Assembly: GCA_013397845.1 (NCBI GenBank)
Contig: VZTG01010637.1
Location: 83,796-147,795, forward strand
Reading direction: 5' to 3'
Length of the DNA: 64,000 nt
Source of the DNA: Melanocharis versteri
Taxonomy: Eukaryota > Chordata > Aves > Passeriformes > Melanocharitidae
Shown here: in pieces, positions 35,032 to 47,000 of the stretch
How the letters are laid out: the number at the start of each line of letters is the position of its first letter
Numbering within the stretch: position 1 is the stretch's first letter
Translations under genes and position numbers: made by a program
Notes under the pieces: generated by a model
Databases searched by the model: none
What the model was told of the DNA's origin: nothing
What the model saw: only the letters and a program-made list of their open reading frames with translations

Positions 35032-38000
35032 GTAAGTATTTTTTGAAATTTACTATGGTAAGTTTTTATCCAGCGTATGTTTTATTAAAACAAATCTTAC
35101 CCACACCCAGAGTTGTTACATACTGGATCTGCAATGGTTTGAGTTACAGTGGGGAAAAGAACAATTCCAGCACATCAGTAACTCTCAGGTGTTCAGTCAT
35201 TGAACGACCATTTTCTCATTTGAAAGCAGAACAAGGTATTGAACTCTTCCAAGCTTACTTACCTGAAAAAAATGGGGGTAAAATTTGTCTTCCCTTGGGA
35301 GAGGTATTTTAAATCAAACCTCAGGATACTCTTGGTTTGGTCTTAAGAGCTACTGCAGAATGGCTCTCATGCTATAAATTCTGCTGCAATTTGGTTTGCA
35401 ATAATTTTTCAATGGTTACATGGTTCAGTTACTACTCTGGTTTCAAAAAATCACTCATTCAAAATTATTCTTTGTGCTTGGGATTAATTGTAACATCAGT
35501 ACTACAGTATGTGTTGTAAAGCTGCTTTGAAAAGTGGAAATTTCATGTGCACATAAAACTTTGAAATATTTGTAGTCATATAGCCTGCTCTGTTAGTCAA
35601 TAGAGGGCAACACACCCTTCGAACCAGGACTGTTCTGCTGTATCAAAAGAATGAAACTGTATGATTGAATATGTGTGTCTTACTTAATTTTAGGTGTTTC
35701 CTATTAAAAGTATTTATATACATATTTTACATTTCCAGTAAACAGTGAAAACTGTATTTCAGCAAGTCTGTAGGACAATGCTTTGTGATGTACTGATCCA
35801 CAGCCGTGTGCTCTGGAGCCTGTCACCTGTATTGACATGATTTTGTATCAGAAAGCTAATATATAACTTGGGCTCTTTTACTGCCAACAATATGCTGCAA
35901 GAGTATGTACTGCTTCTAGCTGGTTCCTTTTGGAGGCATCTGTTGGAAGAGCTCTGATGTTCCTCATTCAAGTTGTCTGTAAAGGATAAGAAAAGGGAAG
36001 CGACAGAGCAGTAGAATGTACTTCGGATATTTGACCTCTGTGACTGGTTATGATGATTGCAGCTTCCCCTTCCATTTTTGTTAAGTTATTTGTTACTGTT
36101 TTGAAAGCATTAACATGCTGGTTGAGGTCTGGGTAGCGGGAAAAATAATCACAAACTTCTTCCAGGAAATCTGTCAGTTTACTTAGTTCTGTTCCCTCCT
36201 TCGTTCCGAATGAGTGAAGGGCCTGTAATGTCATGTTCACATTCCTTAAACAGATATTGTCCCAAAGTATCTTGGCACAAATTCAAGAGTGTGGGAGAAT
36301 CTGCTCTTCCATTTAAGGTATCCCCTCACTCTGAGGCCAGTTACCCTTTTAAAAAGGAGTTTATTAAAACGCAAGGAATTAAGACAAAGTGATTCAATGA
36401 TAATTATTATGTAATAGGTATAGAAAGACAGTGTGATGTCTTCTACGTTTGCTGCTATTAAAGAGGATTTAGCACCTCTTTTTTTAGTGGAGACACATGA
36501 CAGCAGGATCACTCTCAGGCAGGTGGAACAATTTACTTTTAACAGTCTGTTTTATGGTTTAAATGCTTGTTCTGCCCTGCTGTAAGTGTCAGTGCTAAGA
36601 CCCACCCCTGCTCTACAACTTCATTTAGCTGTTAAAGCTTAGACTTGTCCCTGTCCTGGCACGGCTGATGTTGTTTGTCACATCCCTAGCTCTGGATATT
36701 GTTAATCCCTTAATAATGAAGCTGCTGGGAGTGGAAGTCTGCACATTGGTTGGGTACAGATTGTATGTGAGACTGGGTGGGTTTGTTGGGGGTTTACTTT
36801 AGTTTTGTTTGTTGGGTTTTTTTAATTGTAGTAATAGCAAAGCTAGAGCTAGTGTCAGAGCAGTCTTTGTGTTATACAGCATTACTTTGACAATCATTTT
36901 GGCAGTGGGGTGTCCTCTGGTGCCACAGAACTAAACTTCACAGTTCTCATAAATGGTAAGTGGCTAAACAATAGTTAAGTTGAAGAAGACAGAGTAATTT
37001 TAGCAAAGGAAAGAGAGGAGATGTGGCTTATTCAGAATATTGATTATGTTTGTTTATTTTTTTCCCCTTAGAAGGTATCAGAATATCATTTCATCTGAAG
37101 TAGAGACCAAGCCCTAACTCACTAATAATACTAATTCCCAGTGAAAGTTGCTTTGAAAAAATGGCTGAAATAAACCCAGTGAGCAAATACTCCAGTCACT
37201 AATACTGAAGAGCAGAGACTGAGCAGAGTTGGTTTTTGTTCCTGAGGGATCTTCGGGAGCTGCAGCAGTCCTGGCTTTTGAAATTTGATACAGCTGGGGT
37301 TTTTTTTCCCCCTCATCTTGCCAAGCAGAGTTGAACCTCATTCAGCTTGGCCAGACTGTCTAATATACTAGTGCCATACTTGTCCGATCATAAACTTTCT
37401 TTTGTTATATTTTAAAAGTTACTGTTTTCAGTTTGGTAGCTGTGCTAAGGTCATTTTTATCTTAATAGTATCACTGTATTCTTGGATTGTGGGAAAGGAA
37501 ATAATAATCACATACTTTTATTTAATTTTTATTTACTTCTACCTTACTCCTGAAACAATCAAGTTTAGTTTTTATTTTTATGTGTATTTAAAGTACGCAG
37601 TACAAGAAGATTCTATGGAGATAAAAAGAACGTAGTATATAAACACTTTTTCACTAGCTAGAGAGAGAACTGAAATTTGGGGGAAATATTGTTTCCAATA
37701 CAGAAGTTTCAATAATATAGTGATAATCTGGCTAAGAAAAATATGTACTAAATTAGGATTTTGTTAAATAAAGAATACTGAAGATACTGAATCCTATTCA
37801 GTATACAGCCCTTGAGTTCAGGTAGAGGTTGTCTGGGTCTCCACTTCAGAAAAAGGTGATGTATGCAAAAGCAAAATGTTGAGAGTCATGAGAACTGTCT
37901 TTGGGAAGTTGATCATGTGAGTAAGTTTAGTCAGCAACTACAAAATATTTGTGGGATCTGAAACTCTCAAGTTTCATTGCAATCTTGTGAAATAGATCTG

Positions 38001-41000
38001 ACTCTAATTTGTTTTGGGATAGAGGACTAAATATACTCAGAATACTCATTACTTCTACCAGTTTGTAAAAATCCAGACTACTGTTGTATTAGCTGTAAGG
38101 CATATGCTTTTTAGAACCACAGAATGGTTTAGGTTGGAAGGGACCTTGAAGATCATCTTGTACCAACCCCCTGCCATGGGCAGGGATACCTTCCACTATC
38201 CCTGGTTGCTTCAAACCCCATCTAACCTGGCCTTGAACACTTCCAGGAATGGGGCAGCCCCAGCTTCTCTGGGCAACCTGTGCCAGTGCTTCATGACCCT
38301 CACAGCGAAGAATTTCTTCATGACACCTAATCTAATCTAATCTAATCTAATCTACCTGCTTTCCAGTTAAAGCCATTACCCCTTGTCCTGTCAGTACATG
38401 CCCTTGTGAAATCAGTATGTTCTCTCTTCATAATACAGTTCAGTAGAGCTGGAAAAGAGTATTGAATCATCTGTAACCATACTTAGCGTTGCAGCTACCC
38501 CATGGATGTTGAACTCATCATCAACCTAACAAGGAAGCATTAAAAAAAACTTCACAAAGACTCTTTTAATATGTTTGCCTAAAGGAATTTCTAGATAATC
38601 TTTCCTTTATCAGAACAATATCGGTACATTGAAATGAATTATTTCATGTAGCAGTTTCTTTAGTTTCAGGGTAGTTGCAGAGTGCAGCTGATAAGGGGTA
38701 ACATTAGGAAAATGGGCATGTAATCAGAGAACAGGAAGGTCTTTCCTTCTGTCTGTTGAAACAGTGTGTTTAAAACATCTGTTTCCTGCTGTTTTGTTGG
38801 AACCAGCGTGTTTTCAGTACCTGATTATTTGGCTTAGTTTAACCTAAGTATTAGTATAACAAGTCAGTGCATATTTAGATTACAATTAAAAGCTTTGAAA
38901 AGTGAGTTAAACTGAGCATTGTTCAAATAATTTTTCTTTTTTCTTCCTTCCGTAGGTCTTTTAACATTTATAAATTGTGCCTATGTTAAGTGGGGCACAC
39001 GTGTGCAGGATATATTTACTTACGCTAAAGTCGCTGCTCTTATTGCCATCATCATCGCCGGGATTGTTGAATTATGCCAGGGTAAGCTTGTAAAGTTAAA
39101 GCAAAGGTTTGTGTTTATCAGTTAAACTGAGTGACTGGTCTAAAGACTGTAAACTACCTCTGTATGTTTTATGAATTGCCTCAGTAAAAAAAGCATAATA
39201 CAGCCACCTTGAAAATACCAATAATAACAATGTTAGGAATTATCATGAAACAGTGTCATGAGGTATCCATCCTATCTCAGTTGACTTTGAACTTGGTAAA
39301 AAAAGGTAACTGATTGCTCAGCAATGTTCTGTAATTTACAGCCTGAAGTACAGAATTAAAAAGGAAGTGAAAACAGCAATACACAGAGACAGCAAAATAC
39401 AATTGGAGTGGTGAAAGTTAAAATTCCTCTAAGGAACATGCTACTTTACATTGAGATCAATTGAATATTTTTTTTTTCAAAATGAATCTGTGATCTGAAA
39501 GTGTCTGAACTTTAAGCACAAATAGATTTCTAAGAATATGCAGGTAGATTTGTGAAACTGCAGTTCTGTTTTTGCTCAAAGCCTGAGTTCTGTTGTAGCT
39601 GTTGGTAATTAGAAAGTGTGTGTGTTGGGCATTGTGCCTTCAAGTTAAGAGAAATCCTGAACTTAGTTTTGTTCTTAGCTCTTCCTTTGGGAAGAATTTG
39701 TTGATGTGTTAGCTTAAGAAAATTTTCCTGCTTTCAAAGCTGCCATAAAAGTGTCTTTCCCTGGCAGTCTGACAATTTATGTCCTTTGCTGTTACTGGTT
39801 ATTGTTGAAAGTTCATGAGCAAGATAATTACTGTGAACCAATCAGGAATATGCATATGTGAGCACCAGGTTTAATCCTTAGCGCATCCACCCATCCACCC
39901 TTGTTTCGTAGATACTGAGCTTGTTGACATCTAATTTCCTTGACTTTGTCTCCTTTTTCTGTTCCTAACTCAGCAGTTACTCCACCTATGTCTGTGCCAA
40001 GGGAGTACCAATGTCTGATCGGGATTAAAAGTAGAGAAGCGAAATAAGTAAAGATATTTTAGAGGCCTCAAATATTACCCTGGCCAGTTTTAATGGAGTC
40101 TGAACACTTCAGGGTGCATAGTGCAGGACATGTTTTGGAGTTGCGCAGTAACTTGCCTTTCTGTTTTTGGTGGGTTTGTGTGTATTTATATATATATATA
40201 GTCTGAATATATAAACTTTGATTGATGAGCTAGCCTTGACTTACTTAAAGTCAAAAGATGGCACAAGTTTTCACAAATACTGGTCCAAAAAACATACATA
40301 CACTTTTAGCTTGGGAAAATTTTCTCAACAGTAGTACTTTATTCTCTGTTATTTTTTCTCAGTTTTCTGTTTTTAATAGCAAAACCTCAAACATCCATGT
40401 AGGTGTTTGTGTGGCATTTTCTTGTCACAGTTATCTAAAGTAATTTGTAATCTTTGTTTTCTGCATAGGCTAAGTGTTTGAATATTTAAAAGGATATAGA
40501 AGAATATAGTGGGTTATTTTCTAAATATTTGTTATAAACCCCCACCCTTAACCTGAGTACTATCATTGCCAGTTGTTTGTAGCTTAGTCTGAACTTAATG
40601 TTCATGAGCTTCTTGTGTCACTGTGGACAAATTGAGTGTTTAACTGTAGAACAGTATCATACACGCCCGATAATTTTTAGTAGTTTTAAATGCCATGCTT
40701 ATTCTCATGGCTAAAACATGGAGTAGAATTGGGAAAAAAGGTCTTAATAAGCAGATATGAAGGAATTAGAGTTTCTGAGGTGTTTTTGTAATTGTGTGCC
40801 ACATGGAAAAATATTACTTACTGTATTTTATTATCCTGTCCTTCATTGCATCTCTTCCACACAGGACGTACATGGCACTTTAAGAACTCCTTTGAGGGAT
40901 CCTCTTCTAATATTGGAGAAATCTCCCTTGCACTATATTCTGCCTTGTTTTCTTACTCTGGTTGGGATACGCTCAATTATGTAACAGAAGAAATCAAAAA

Positions 41001-44000
41001 CCCAGAAAGGTAAATGATTTGAGCTTTCTAAACGTGGATGATTCCCAGGTTGCTGGGTTTGTGGCTGTTACTCACTAATAAATTCTGAGCTTACACAGAA
41101 ATGAGTAGAACAGGTCTACTGGTGAGGCTGTGGATGGCCACTAGCAAAGATTTGCTAAGCTCCATTAAAAATGAAAAAGAATAAATAAGGCTAGATGTTT
41201 GCAGGATGTTGCATTCAGTGCTAGATAAGCTTTCAGTTCAAGACGTTGTTGCTATTTATTATAATAGGTGTCAATGTTGCAATGGAACAGGTACCTAAGT
41301 GTTGCCTGTGTTTACCTGTGCAATCCTTCTGGAGGTTTATTTAAGAATGTTAATCTTGTCCATGAATTTTTGCTCTAAAAGTGTGACTGGCTAATCTTGC
41401 CCAGTTGTGAGTCTGTAAGCAGTCACCTTTATGTTAGAATAGAATCCCCTTTGATAATTTTTACATCCTATTATAAGCACCAGCTCAGATTGCTATAGCG
41501 GAATGATAAAGAATGAATGAGATTTTTTTTTTAATTCTCCCAACTGATTTTGACTTTTGCAGTTTATCCTCTTCTGTGTTGGATGTTGAGTTTTATGCTG
41601 AGCATTTATCTAACCAGGAAAGGTATCTATTAAAATAGTGGATAAGTACTTTAATTCTAAAAAAACCCTAGCTATTTTTAGTCAGATTGAATTCCAGATT
41701 GACAGTTTGTTTCTTTAAATCCTTTTGCAAGGATTTGATAAACATATTCAGAAGACATGCATTTTGTATTTTCGTAAGTCATCTGGTCCTTCAAATTGTG
41801 TTTTTTTCTGCTAAAAAGCTTCTTTTTTGAGTATTGTTGCAATGCCTTTTCTTCTTTTTAGAGTTAGTCTATTGTTCTCTGTTTGATAGCTCTTCTATTA
41901 GTTGTATTGTTTTGAAAAACAATTTTTCTCACAGGATATTTAGCTGATGAAAATTTCTTCATAATCATTTGCTTCAGATAGGCATCAGTGCCTAATGCAA
42001 GCTTCATTCTTGGTAGAATGGTAGCTGGTAAAGTGAAATTCAAATTTCAGCTTTCTGCATTGACAGTTCTTGGGAATAAGGAGATATTCTAGACTGCTAC
42101 AGAATTACTACAAGAATAACATATTTTTCATGTTCACTTGATTGTTAGTGCCTTCATGCTTGTCCACCCAAAAGTTGCAATTCACAGATTACATTTGACA
42201 TCGTCGTTTGGCATTAATCTTGGATGATGCAAAGTCCTTAAAATGCTATTTCAGATTTTTGTTACATCACGTAATACTTATGAATTATTTCATTCACAGT
42301 TTTCTGCTTCTGTTTCTTCTCTGTGCTGGGGTTCATGGGTCTCTTACTGTGAGTGTGCAACCTGAAAGAAGAGTCAGAACTCCCAGTTACTAATTTACTG
42401 ATTTATATGGAGGATTGTGGGGTATGTTTGTTTTTCTGCTTCCATGGCAGCAGACAGACACAGCTGGACTTCTGGGCCTCAGGAAGTTTTTGAGGAAACT
42501 TTCAAAGTTTTGGTCAGATTGATAATTTTGATGCTTTGGGGTTTTGTTTTTTGGAGGTTTTGTTGTTGTTGTTATTGAAAACAACATTCTTGGCAAATGC
42601 ACATCAATGTCACCCTGCTGTGTTTTATTTCAAACTCGGCAGATGTGAGAGTAACACTCTCAGTTCTGCTTCCCCTTTTGAAACATTTGAATATTGCTGT
42701 GAGGTTTGAGGAAAGAATAAGGCTGAGAAAAGCCAAAGCCTAACATTAAAAATCTGTTTCTGCTTTGTAGTTCCTTTCTGTGGAGCTGCACACTGAGAGT
42801 TCTGAGTTTATCTCACAGTTAACTCTTACCTGCTCACATCTAAAGGTTAGCAGGGTTTTCCTGTTACTCTTGACTTTTTTTTGTACAGCTTTCTAGACAT
42901 GTGTTTGCTGGTAAGATACATCACATTCTGGGGCTCACAGCTGCTCAGCAATTTCAGATCTGCATCTCTTGTGCAGCCCAGTTAGTTTGTTCTCTGCAGT
43001 GGTGAGTGCAGATGAGAAGAACAGGGGTTTGGTTTAATAAATCTCCCTGCATCAGTTCCAGAAGTAAGTGCTGGAAGGACAGCCCCATTCCCCAGGGAGA
43101 AGGAGTGCAGTACCTCAGAGCTCTGCCTCTTTGGGTCCTAATTGTGGTAATTAACATGGGCACTAGGAAATAATTTAAAGCATGTAAGTTTGAAGGCTGT
43201 TACTACAGATCTGGAAACCTTGAAGTTAGAGTATTTGAAGAGCAGTTGCAGAGAATCTCTTTTTACACATAATTTAGTTTTCAAGTTATTATAAAAATCA
43301 GATTTTTTCCAGTCTTCTGTATTAGAATTTCTAGTTACAGAAGAAACCAAACTGATTCCAGAGATACCTTTTTTTAAATCTTTATGCTAGCTTCATTACT
43401 TTTCTGTCTATTTTAAATGATACAAATAGATGACTTTAATCTGTTACTAATGGAATTTTTCTTTTCCTGCAGTTGTGGGTTTTGGAGTTTTGGGTTTTTT
43501 TGTCTTACAGGAACTTGCCCCTGGCTATTGCAGTGTCTATGCCAATTGTGACTGTTATCTATATTATGACCAATGTGGCTTACTATACAGTGCTGGATGC
43601 TCGTGCTGTTCTTGCTAGTGATGCTGTGGCAGTGGTAAGTTGACCAAGTGTTACAAACAAGGGTTTGAGATTGCTTAAAAAATCATTGGTAAATCCAGAT
43701 TCGGTATTAAGCAACAGCACACTAAATTCATTGGTAAGATTCACTCTACTGCTTACAGGATAGTTAAGGCACACCAAGGAAAAACAAGCAGCAACAAAAC
43801 CAAATACAATCCAGGCAATCAAAACAGAAATGAGCCAATAGCTATCTAGGTGTATGTGTGTGTGTGTGGCAAAAGGATAGTGAGAGCAAGGACAAAAAGG
43901 AATGCAACCTTAAAGCTTAACAGCACTCAGACATAAGAGTACTTTCACTTAACTTACACCTTAAGCTTAAATTACAGCTTAATGTTAACAATTTAACAAA

Positions 44001-47000
44001 CGAATAACATTTAGCAGCACTTGGCCCAACTTACGACTTCTAAGTCGAACTCAGCAACTTAAAAGAACAGCACTTAGCAGCATTTAACTTAGCTTATAAC
44101 TTAACCTTACTTAGAGGCCTAACTTACTGAGATATCTAAGGTACTTAAACATCTAAGAAAGCAGTGTTTCTCCCAAATTTGCTATAGCATGTGTGCACGT
44201 TTATGCACCCAGACAGAATGAGCCGGTGCAAGCAAGGTACCTGTGAAAAATTCCCTCCAGAGGTCAGTGAAATTCTCACTTTGGATGCCTTTGCATCTCC
44301 CAGCGGGCAGAGGGTCGGGCGTCGAGGAGTGAGGTGTCAGCCCAGGACTCCTCACCGTTCAGCGATCCTCCAGGTACAGCAAAGGTCCGAGTGCCTGGGC
44401 TCTGGGGGGCCCCGCTCACAGGGACGTGCTGCTCATAGCCCACTGCACTTCAGGAGAGCTTCCAGGGTCTCACTTTGGGCTGCTGTTTATAGGGTCACAG
44501 GAGAGTGGGCTTCAGTCAAGAGAATGGAACTTCAGTGTTTGGGTCAGCACTCTCTTTGGAAGTGTGAGAACAGGAATGTTGTGCCGTTCTGGCAGGAAAA
44601 ATATTTTCTAAGGCTGTTCATAAAGAAAACAGGAGATGGTTAGACAGCAGCAGTTCCTGGGAGCAGACTGGGTTTCTGATAAGCTCAGGAAGAGCTGAGC
44701 CGAGGTGCTGTTTTAGATAAAGGAGGGGTGATGAATGCCTGAAGCTTACTGCACATGTGAAACCCAGGCCTAAATTTTTATGATTTTATATGCTCTTCAT
44801 TTAGTTGTTCTTTGAGATTGGTTTTTTACCAACAGTGAGTATATATTTATCCTTGAGTTCATGTATACATTTATATATATATACATGCTGTGCAGCTTTA
44901 CATGAAATTGTAATACTCAGATCTGGACAGATCAGGTTTTCCTTTCTACTATGGGATGTATCCGAACATGGAGGAGAAAAAAGGAAGACTTAAAAATTAT
45001 ATGAAGTCTTTAGTCAATCTAATTGCATGCAGAGATACTAAGTGACCAGGAAAAGAGTGAAAAAATATGTTTGTGAGTTCCAAAGTTACTTTAGATGTTT
45101 TACTTGTTCAGCTAATTTTAATGGAACTTAAAGAATGTTACAGATTTCTGGAAATCTAAACATTTAATTTTTCACTGTATCTCATGTTTGTCAAATACCT
45201 GAATTTAAAAGCTGAAATAATGTTCTATCTAAAGGCATTTTTGCTGAGATGTCTCATCAGCTGGCAAACAGTGCTCTTCTGATTGCTACTACTTCCATCC
45301 CTTTTAGAATGATTAGGTGAAAGTGCAGCTGAAGTTTAATACTTGAAATGTGACCTATTGAAGATTCCTTCTCATTGATATGAACAATTGCCCTGTTTAT
45401 TGAAACTGGCTTTAAACTTGACCTACTAAGGCATTAGCAAAGTGTGTGGGCCTCTGGAAGGATGTCTGAAGAGTGGAAGAGTTGACACTGAGGAGCTGAC
45501 ATGTGCATGACATGTGCTTTGCACTACTCTGTGGGGCTGGGTGGCAATAGGGGAGTGCAGCACCTGTGCTCTTATAGTTCATCTTCTAATTTAGCCTGTT
45601 CTGAAAGGTGAGCTCCTTTTAGTGCTGAAGCTAAACAATGTGAACCAAAAAGCAATAAGTGGCAGTGATTTGGAGAATTGCTTCGAAAGTGCACTTGCAG
45701 TTCAAATTCAAATACTTAATTTGGGGGGAGGGGGGAAGGGAGCTAATGGCTGTATTTGAAATCCCTCCTATAATACAAAAATGTAAAAATCTTTATGGTG
45801 AAGTTTCTCTGCGTGGTGGAAGAGGGTTTTATCCTCAATGGAATCTTTAAGAAGACTTAGGGCATTGTATTCAGTGGATGAATGAAGAAAGGAGGTGAGA
45901 ATTAAGCTATTCAAAAAAATTAATCTCATGAAAATGAGCCACTTTCATCCGCTCACGTATTCTACATGTGATACAAGGTACATATTACTTCTTGCCCTTT
46001 ATGTAGTTGGTGAAAGTTGGTGTAGAGTGAAAATTACATTAATGAATATTTAAAGAAACATGGTAGTAATACTGCTGCATTTTGGAGTGTTTGGTGTAGC
46101 TGAGCAGCAGTTACATTTCATCTTCTTTGTTGCTGTTTTGGGAAGGAATGGAGTAGCTTTCATCTATTCTTTTCAGTGATGAGGCTTTGAGCTCTAAAGG
46201 GGCGGAGTGAAGCTATTTCTGGTTTCCAAATGGACTAAAAGTTCTGAGTAAAACAAGTATGAGTGTATCTTTCCACATCACCAAGAAATTTAAGTGATAC
46301 AGCAATAGCTAGCTTAAAAGTTCTGCAAATGCTCTTCAGATGGTTGCTGATCATGTCAAATTTCTCACTTCTTCAGTGATTCCTGTCAGAGTTTCACAGT
46401 TGACTTCTGTTTTACCTCCTTATGCAAACCATCACAACCTTTGCTGTTAGGTTTTATGCATATGAAAGTTACTCTGTAGCATAAACACAAAGAAGAGTAG
46501 ACATTTTATCTCACCTTTCACTGTCACTGAACAACTTTTCTTTCGTTGTGGTTTTTGTTTGTGAAGGTGGCAGCTGGCTCCACAAGCACTTTCTGGGCTG
46601 TTTTATCTCCTAACAGGAAACATATTGGCTGCCAGTGCACAGCTTGTTAACTGCTTCTTGTGTTTGGTCATGTCTGTGGGTTTTGATTGAATTAATACAA
46701 TAGGTGATATTTGGCAGCTTACTTCTGTTTCTTGGAAGAGCTACAAGTGGCTGAAGCAAACAGTTGGTTGTCCTGTATAGCCAGCTGTCATCTTTCTTGC
46801 AGCTGTACAACTTTGTCAGTAAACAGGGGATACAGAGGACGATCTCAGTTGCATCTTTGAATGTCATCTCATTAATCCAGTGTAGATCTCCCTGGTGCTC
46901 TCATATTCTAGAGCAGGCTTGCTTTGCTTTGCCATGCTCCCTCAATGAACTGGAATGTGGGAGGCTGTGTGTTTTAGCTGTTCTTTTCTTCTTTGGTGTA

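Larger units (their letters stand above)
35032..38955 (+). other. SLC7A6: SLC7A6 intron between coding exons 1 and 2
   Basis: Holds a CR1 insertion (38113-38432) and, on the minus strand, an unexplained 104-codon open stretch at 35971-36282. Otherwise nothing recognisable. Confidence 0.6.

Noticed and set aside
35032..35312. Continuation of the SLC7A6 first coding exon frame past 35031
   Set aside because: A GTAAGT donor at 35032 and in-phase homology in the next exon show that this is intron.
43583..43822. Minus-strand 79-codon hydrophobic frame
   Set aside because: It is the shadow of the SLC7A6 exon at 43511-43634 and of LTR sequence; no splice or domain support.
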